DNA of 64,000 nucleotides from Allacma fusca (lineage: Eukaryota > Arthropoda > Collembola > Symphypleona > Sminthuridae), in NCBI GenBank assembly GCA_947179485.1, contig OX359246.1, positions 20,274,001 through 20,338,000 of the forward strand, in the 5' to 3' direction. The translations under genes were made by a program, and so were the position numbers. The first letter of the stretch is position 1; every line of letters starts with the position of its first letter. The notes beneath the pieces were generated by a model. It was given only the letters and a program-made list of their open reading frames with translations, ran no database searches and had not been told where the DNA came from. Shown here in pieces: positions 59,032 through 64,000 of the stretch.

Positions 59032-62000
59032 CTGTAATCCATCGAATATCAACAGAACAATTCAGTTTGGATTCCAAAACTCAACTGCCTCAAAAAGTTT
59101 GTTGTTTGTTGGTTTAATCCGTGAATAATTTCTCTCATCCTCGCACAATTTAATTTTTAGAGGAAAGAGGGATGGGGGGGGGGTTAACGTAACGTTTATT
59201 CTGTCATCCCTTAAAAAAATCCGTCAGACTTGATTGTACTATTGGCTCTGATAACTCTATCAAAGCTGAATTCTCTGACGAGGGAAACTTTATAAACTCA
59301 TTTTTTCAATCAGTGACTTGAGAAATTTTTAAATTGAGATCTGCACGCAAACTTGGACGCATACACTTTTGGGCCAACATGCATATAATAATTACGTATA
59401 TCTATCTACACACACATATGTGTACACAGATTCAAAGCCCTGATTGTCATAAACATTCCCATTACTATTTACCCTATGCTATGTATGTACATATGTTCCA
59501 TATCTTTTAGACCTCCATAATAATTTCATACTCACAATGATAAATAATTGTCCTCAGACCGCGCGTCCCTAAGTCGTGTAATGCAAAATAACTTAAATAA
59601 TTATGACTCCACTTTTTTTCTTGCTCTTCCAATGTTCCCCCTCCCATTGCATGCTATTTTAACCCAAGGCGGCTTCCCTTTACAATCCATGCACATACAT
59701 TTAATATGCGTCCTCACTATATAGTCCAATGTCTGGTGACTGTAACATTTGACGCCAATGCCAAGTCCAACAATGGACTTGTCAGTGCTCTCTGATTTCT
59801 TTGAGCGTCCTGTCACCGTAATGTCAGTTGAGGATATGTGCATACATACATAGAGTCCGCTCTGCAGTAATTTAGCTACCATGAAGTCGCCAGGAAAAAT
59901 TACGGACTTATCTTGATGAGACCTACAGTTTCTCTGAGATAATATGAAAAATCAGAGGAGATCAACCCCTCAGGATTTTTTTATGTTCTGTCTGTCTTCC
60001 CTCCCCCCAAAACACAAAACACATAATTAAATAAAATAGAACACACACACAAGTACTTGATCATTTTCGACAGTCAGATGCGAACATCTGCAAAAATGTT
60101 GAAAGTGAAAGAGAAAAAATTGAGCACGCTCATTTACTTCCACATTTTTTTTCCAACAAGATTTTTACTGTCAGATACGAAAGTCAAAATCCGCAGAGGT
60201 TTCTACTGCAAAATTGTATCTATTCCAAAGTGAATTAACTCAAAAATTATCAGCTCACTATCCTCCTGCAAGAACAGATCGTACTCTATCATATGAAACT
60301 ATTTATATTCAAATGCCCAGCAATTAACAACGTGCGTATACATATTTAATTCAGATTCTTAAGATTTCCCAGACTATCGTACTTCCGTTAATTAGACTGT
60401 CGTAAAATGTTTCTAGGTCCATGTTGGTCCTTAACAGGCAGATATGATCACTCTTTTTCATATAAAAATTCAAATCTTTTAGAATGCAAAATCTTCAATG
60501 TGTATCTCATGTTAATTGGGACCGAGACTCAGGTTAGGGTTAGTTTCGCAAAAAAAAAAAACCTTTTCCCTCCGACAATTTTCTCATCGGATTGACTGCA
60601 AAATCCTGACTGTGACACACACATGGAAGTAAAAAAAACAACTTAGAGTCTTGTTCCTATATAATTACAAGCCCTGCCTTGTAAGGCCCGTATCCTGTGG
60701 ATATACTTGTGAGTGATGAGACTCAACATGGGAATCATTACAGACACGCTATTTGTTTTGTACTTTTCCTCTTATATTTGCACCCCTGCTTTAAATCACT
60801 GTCCTACTACGTCAGATGTGCAAGTCTTACCAGCTTCGTTAGATTTTCCATTTGATTATCCCCTTCGGAAAAGGCACTGCGGGCACTTAAAAAATTCTTT
60901 TCAGCAAGTGTCCCAGAGAACAAGGGTTTTCTATTAACCTCACAATGATAAAGTCAAACTCGAAGGAGATACATAAATAGTTGTGAGAAATCCCTCGGAA
61001 ATTTGCTCGTTACAGAAAACTCTGGGACTTTTAGGCTCGAGAGGGACACAAGCCTCCGGAGGATTGCACATTAACACTGAATGAATAGAAGTTAATATTT
61101 CCAATTTTTCAGCCCACTCAAGGAAAAAGTTACTTTAGTACAGGGATATATTCTTATTGTTAGCCGTTTACTACCTCCATTACGTCAGGGCAATCCTAAT
61201 GAAGTTCCTTGTAATACCAGTACCTGTGAGACTGAGTCCCATTGGAAATAAATACACACTACATATATTACATACGTACATACATAAAAAATGCAAATTT
61301 TATTTTGGTAGTACAGATATATATTACTCTCACATGTAATTATGTATGTATCCTTATGTGAGTAAAAATAAACAGCTATGGAAAACATGGGACATTTCTT
61401 TCCCTCGTACATTTTTCCACCAAGGAAATGTGAAAAAATTCGATGAAATGCTTCGTACATGCTAATAGTAATCAGTCATGGTATTGATAATGATTTATTC
61501 CTGGTTGCTGATTTATTCTTCCACGTCTCTGTACATAAAGCCACTAAATTGCTTTGTATCAGTTGTAGCTCTGCATTGCTTGTAATGTTGTAATATAGTT
61601 TCTGTTTACGTATAATAATTATACGTGTGTCCCTAATTCCGAGACTATTGTCAACATAACGCAGTTAGGAAATTTTCCCTCTCTGCCCCTCTCACAATTC
61701 CTAAGGCAAAACGTACCAGGGCCGTTATATGTACATATGTATATGGGCTCTAAATGCAAAACATTGTCATTAGCTTTCAGCGTAGAGGATATATACTAAA
61801 CACGCTATTGCATAAAACTCATTCTGGGATTAGCTTCCTATGCATAAAAACACACTAATTACGTTACCCCAATGGAGTGCCTACAACTGTGTTTGTATGT
61901 ATCTACATACTGTGGGTAATTGCTGTGGGTAATGGTTGTGGATAGAAGCGTTTATGGCCTTAATTTGTCACTCGAGAGCATCCTCATTAGCAAGTCTCCA

Positions 62001-64000
62001 TGGCATGACCAGCGCAATTCCTTTTGTTAGGGAAATTTGCTCCTGCCATGGGAAATTATATCTGACTTTTAACAGAATACAGCTACAGTAAATCTATGGG
62101 AATAGGTGTCAAAAGTTTTATTATCTACAGAGTAGAGATAGATACAGGGGCTGTATCAGCATATGTAAGTATCTACGAAACACTTGAGGCATTATATTAC
62201 CACTTCCTCGCAGTACATTTGCAAGTAGCTATTCTGTAAATGCAAAATGTGCTGGAGCTATTTTAGCGTGTCCGTGAGTGTTTAGTAAATACAACGTTGG
62301 GGTTTAAATTGCCGAAAGTTATTTTTAGACGGTTCATTTAAATGTAAAATAATAACTCATTCCAATGTCAACTCCTGTTTCGGAATTAACGACGGGGAAG
62401 TAGTCTTCCCAGGAAAAGGAATATCCTCGAGGCACCTCTTGTAGATTTTTTGGCCAATGTAAGTATACTGTATATACACATGTCGGGAAGGTACACGTGA
62501 TGGGACTGTGGACGAGGAGACTGCCAATTTATATTATCAAGGTTGTACTTCCACCTTAGTTTTTGCTATTGTGGGATTTTTTTCCATGCGGGTTATAGTA
62601 GTAGTGTACTCGTACGTATGACTATTATTGATTATGTATGTTTTGCAGGTTCATCCCCATCATGACGCTCTGCATCCCAGCATAATGTCCACAATAAATA
62701 GGAGGGTAGTGGGATAAGGAGCAAATATGGACAGATGCAAAGGAGTCCCAAAAGGAACACCAAAAGGAAGGCAAAAATTTAGGAGTTGGGAAAAGTGAAC
62801 GCAATCTAAAACTTGAGTCCTTCTGTGGAGCTTACCAAAATTTAGTATCTGTGCAGCATTTATGCAGATAATTGTTAATTCTTAACCAGACGGAATTACC
62901 TTACAAATATTTACAGTCAATTTACACGTCCTTCCCTAGCGTACTCCAATTCCTAGGAAATACACATGTTTCAGTATCTGTAGATGCGTTCTACAGTACA
63001 ATGTCCCTATAAGAGCACCCCCTTACCAAATAAGATTCGAATCTCAAAGTGACATGTTCTTATGAGGAGGAAAAATAAAATTACCCTGAATAGGAAAATG
63101 TGTGTACGCTTTCGCTCTTAAACTAAAGCTCTTCCAATGGGATTCCTAACGGCAAGAGTGGGCTGTAAATGTAAAACCACACCATGGTACGAGTAACACA
63201 TAAAATCTTTTAATTTGTCATTCAGACTGTTACGTCTATTGTGACGGATGAAGGATACTGTTTGCGAATAAATACTACACACTCAGAATCCCATATTACT
63301 TATGTAACATTTGACTTAATTTAATAAAAATAAAATGCTAAAATCGCCCTTACCATTTTCATAAAGGAGTTCCTAAAGTTTGATTTTCTCTCACGTCTCT
63401 TGTGCTTTTATAATTTGTATGTAACCAGGTTTGCTAAATGTAGGGTGGATTTATTGAAGAACTTTGAAATTTTATCTAATTATTTAACCACGTGCTACTA
63501 GTCCTAAATGTCAACATGCAAAGGAAAGCTCTGCTGATGCTCTGTTGATTTGAGTGACTACATAGGATTCATGTTGAATGTCTAGTTTATAAGTGTTTGC
63601 ACAAATCCATTGAAATCAGGGAAATAAAAACGTCAAACCAGTAATGTTGAGAGCGGGCTTGCATTTACGTAGAATAGGAAATGACGAATTAATACAGGAC
63701 TTTCCGTCTACTATGATTCAATCTATTGTGAGGTCAGCCAGATGTATATAATGCACACATGGACAATTCCTGAGAATTTTGTAGTAAAAAAAGGTGTAAA
63801 TAGTTCCAGGAATAGTGTAGTCAACGCTTAAGGAATAGAGCCCATCGGCTTGGGATTGAGTGTTGATTAAATTTATGAGGAGAAGATAAATTGCAAAGAC
63901 CAATTATTCCGGATTACTGGAAATTATTTTGTTCCTTTACAAATTAAATACATGCATATTGTCAGGATGATGTGCTTATACGTTGATAGCAATTAAGACT
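59032..64000. other. No convincing gene; possible transporter 5' region
   Basis: AT-rich DNA with a G homopolymer at about 59171-59181 and TA-rich simple tracts. The missing 5' exon and promoter of the ammonium transporter should lie here. One minus-strand open frame is listed separately. No transposon termini or RNA genes were recognised. Confidence 0.45.
59601..59882 (-). CDS. Unrecognised small open reading frame
   Basis: 93 codons from a genuine ATG (59882). The sequence has a Cys-rich stretch (CMCMDCKGKPPWVKIACNGRG) and a basic end, and is less AT-biased than its surroundings, but matches no family I know. Its first 11 codons are followed by a good donor (TAT|GTATGT, phase 0), which would fit the missing 5' exon of the ammonium transporter; that is speculation. 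It could equally be a chance frame. Confidence 0.2.
   Translation of the reverse strand: MVAKLLQSGLYVCMHISSTDITVTGRSKKSESTDKSIVGLGIGVKCYSHQTLDYIVRTHIKCMCMDCKGKPPWVKIACNGRGNIGRARKKVES

Noticed and set aside
59160-59185. G-run as a possible quadruplex
   Set aside because: A single homopolymer tract, with no set of four separate G-tracts.

Overview
The window is nuclear DNA of an arthropod. Support comes from intron-rich genes with GT-AG junctions, chitin-binding proteins, a UDP-glycosyltransferase, an ammonium transporter, divergent multi-pass chemoreceptor-like proteins and two tRNA-Ile genes. A springtail or another basal hexapod is my best guess, but that is inference. Bacterial signals (operons, ribosome binding sites) are absent.

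Layout. 1-1600: 3' end of a hAT transposon whose subterminal region is a 41-bp tandem repeat. 1961-15475: a segmental tandem duplication of about 6 kb, each unit carrying one three-exon membrane-protein gene (first copy broken, second intact); a third, more diverged intact copy lies at 17800-19406. 21501-22720: two identical tRNA-Ile(AAT) genes on the minus strand. 23133-24802 (minus): a seven-exon gene for an unrecognised secreted cysteine-containing protein. 25862-28180 (minus): a complete four-exon UGT. 30440-36655: Tc1-like relics in inverted orientation, a hAT element and a decayed LINE. 38189-40218: a hAT element holding a nested pogo/Tigger-like element. 41211-54969 (minus): three dispersed paralogues of a small secreted chitin-binding (CBM14) protein plus the relic of a fourth. 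57280-59031 (minus): an Amt-type ammonium transporter. 59032-64000: no convincing gene.

The most striking pattern is the mobile DNA. At least seven separate elements have recognisable terminal inverted repeats and 8-bp target duplications (hAT type). Each is filled near its ends, or throughout, with degenerate iterations of its own short word (ATAACG, GGACCAGA, GACTAGAAT, AGTATTTTGT, CCTGAACC, CAAGT/GACC, CCCTGCTGACAAA, GTAATCCAATCC). One insertion has a natural empty site in the paralogous duplication unit.

The host genes do not form a pathway. The UGT, the secreted protein, the CBM14 proteins and the transporter are typical dispersed genes; only the chemoreceptor-like and CBM14 sets are local gene families.
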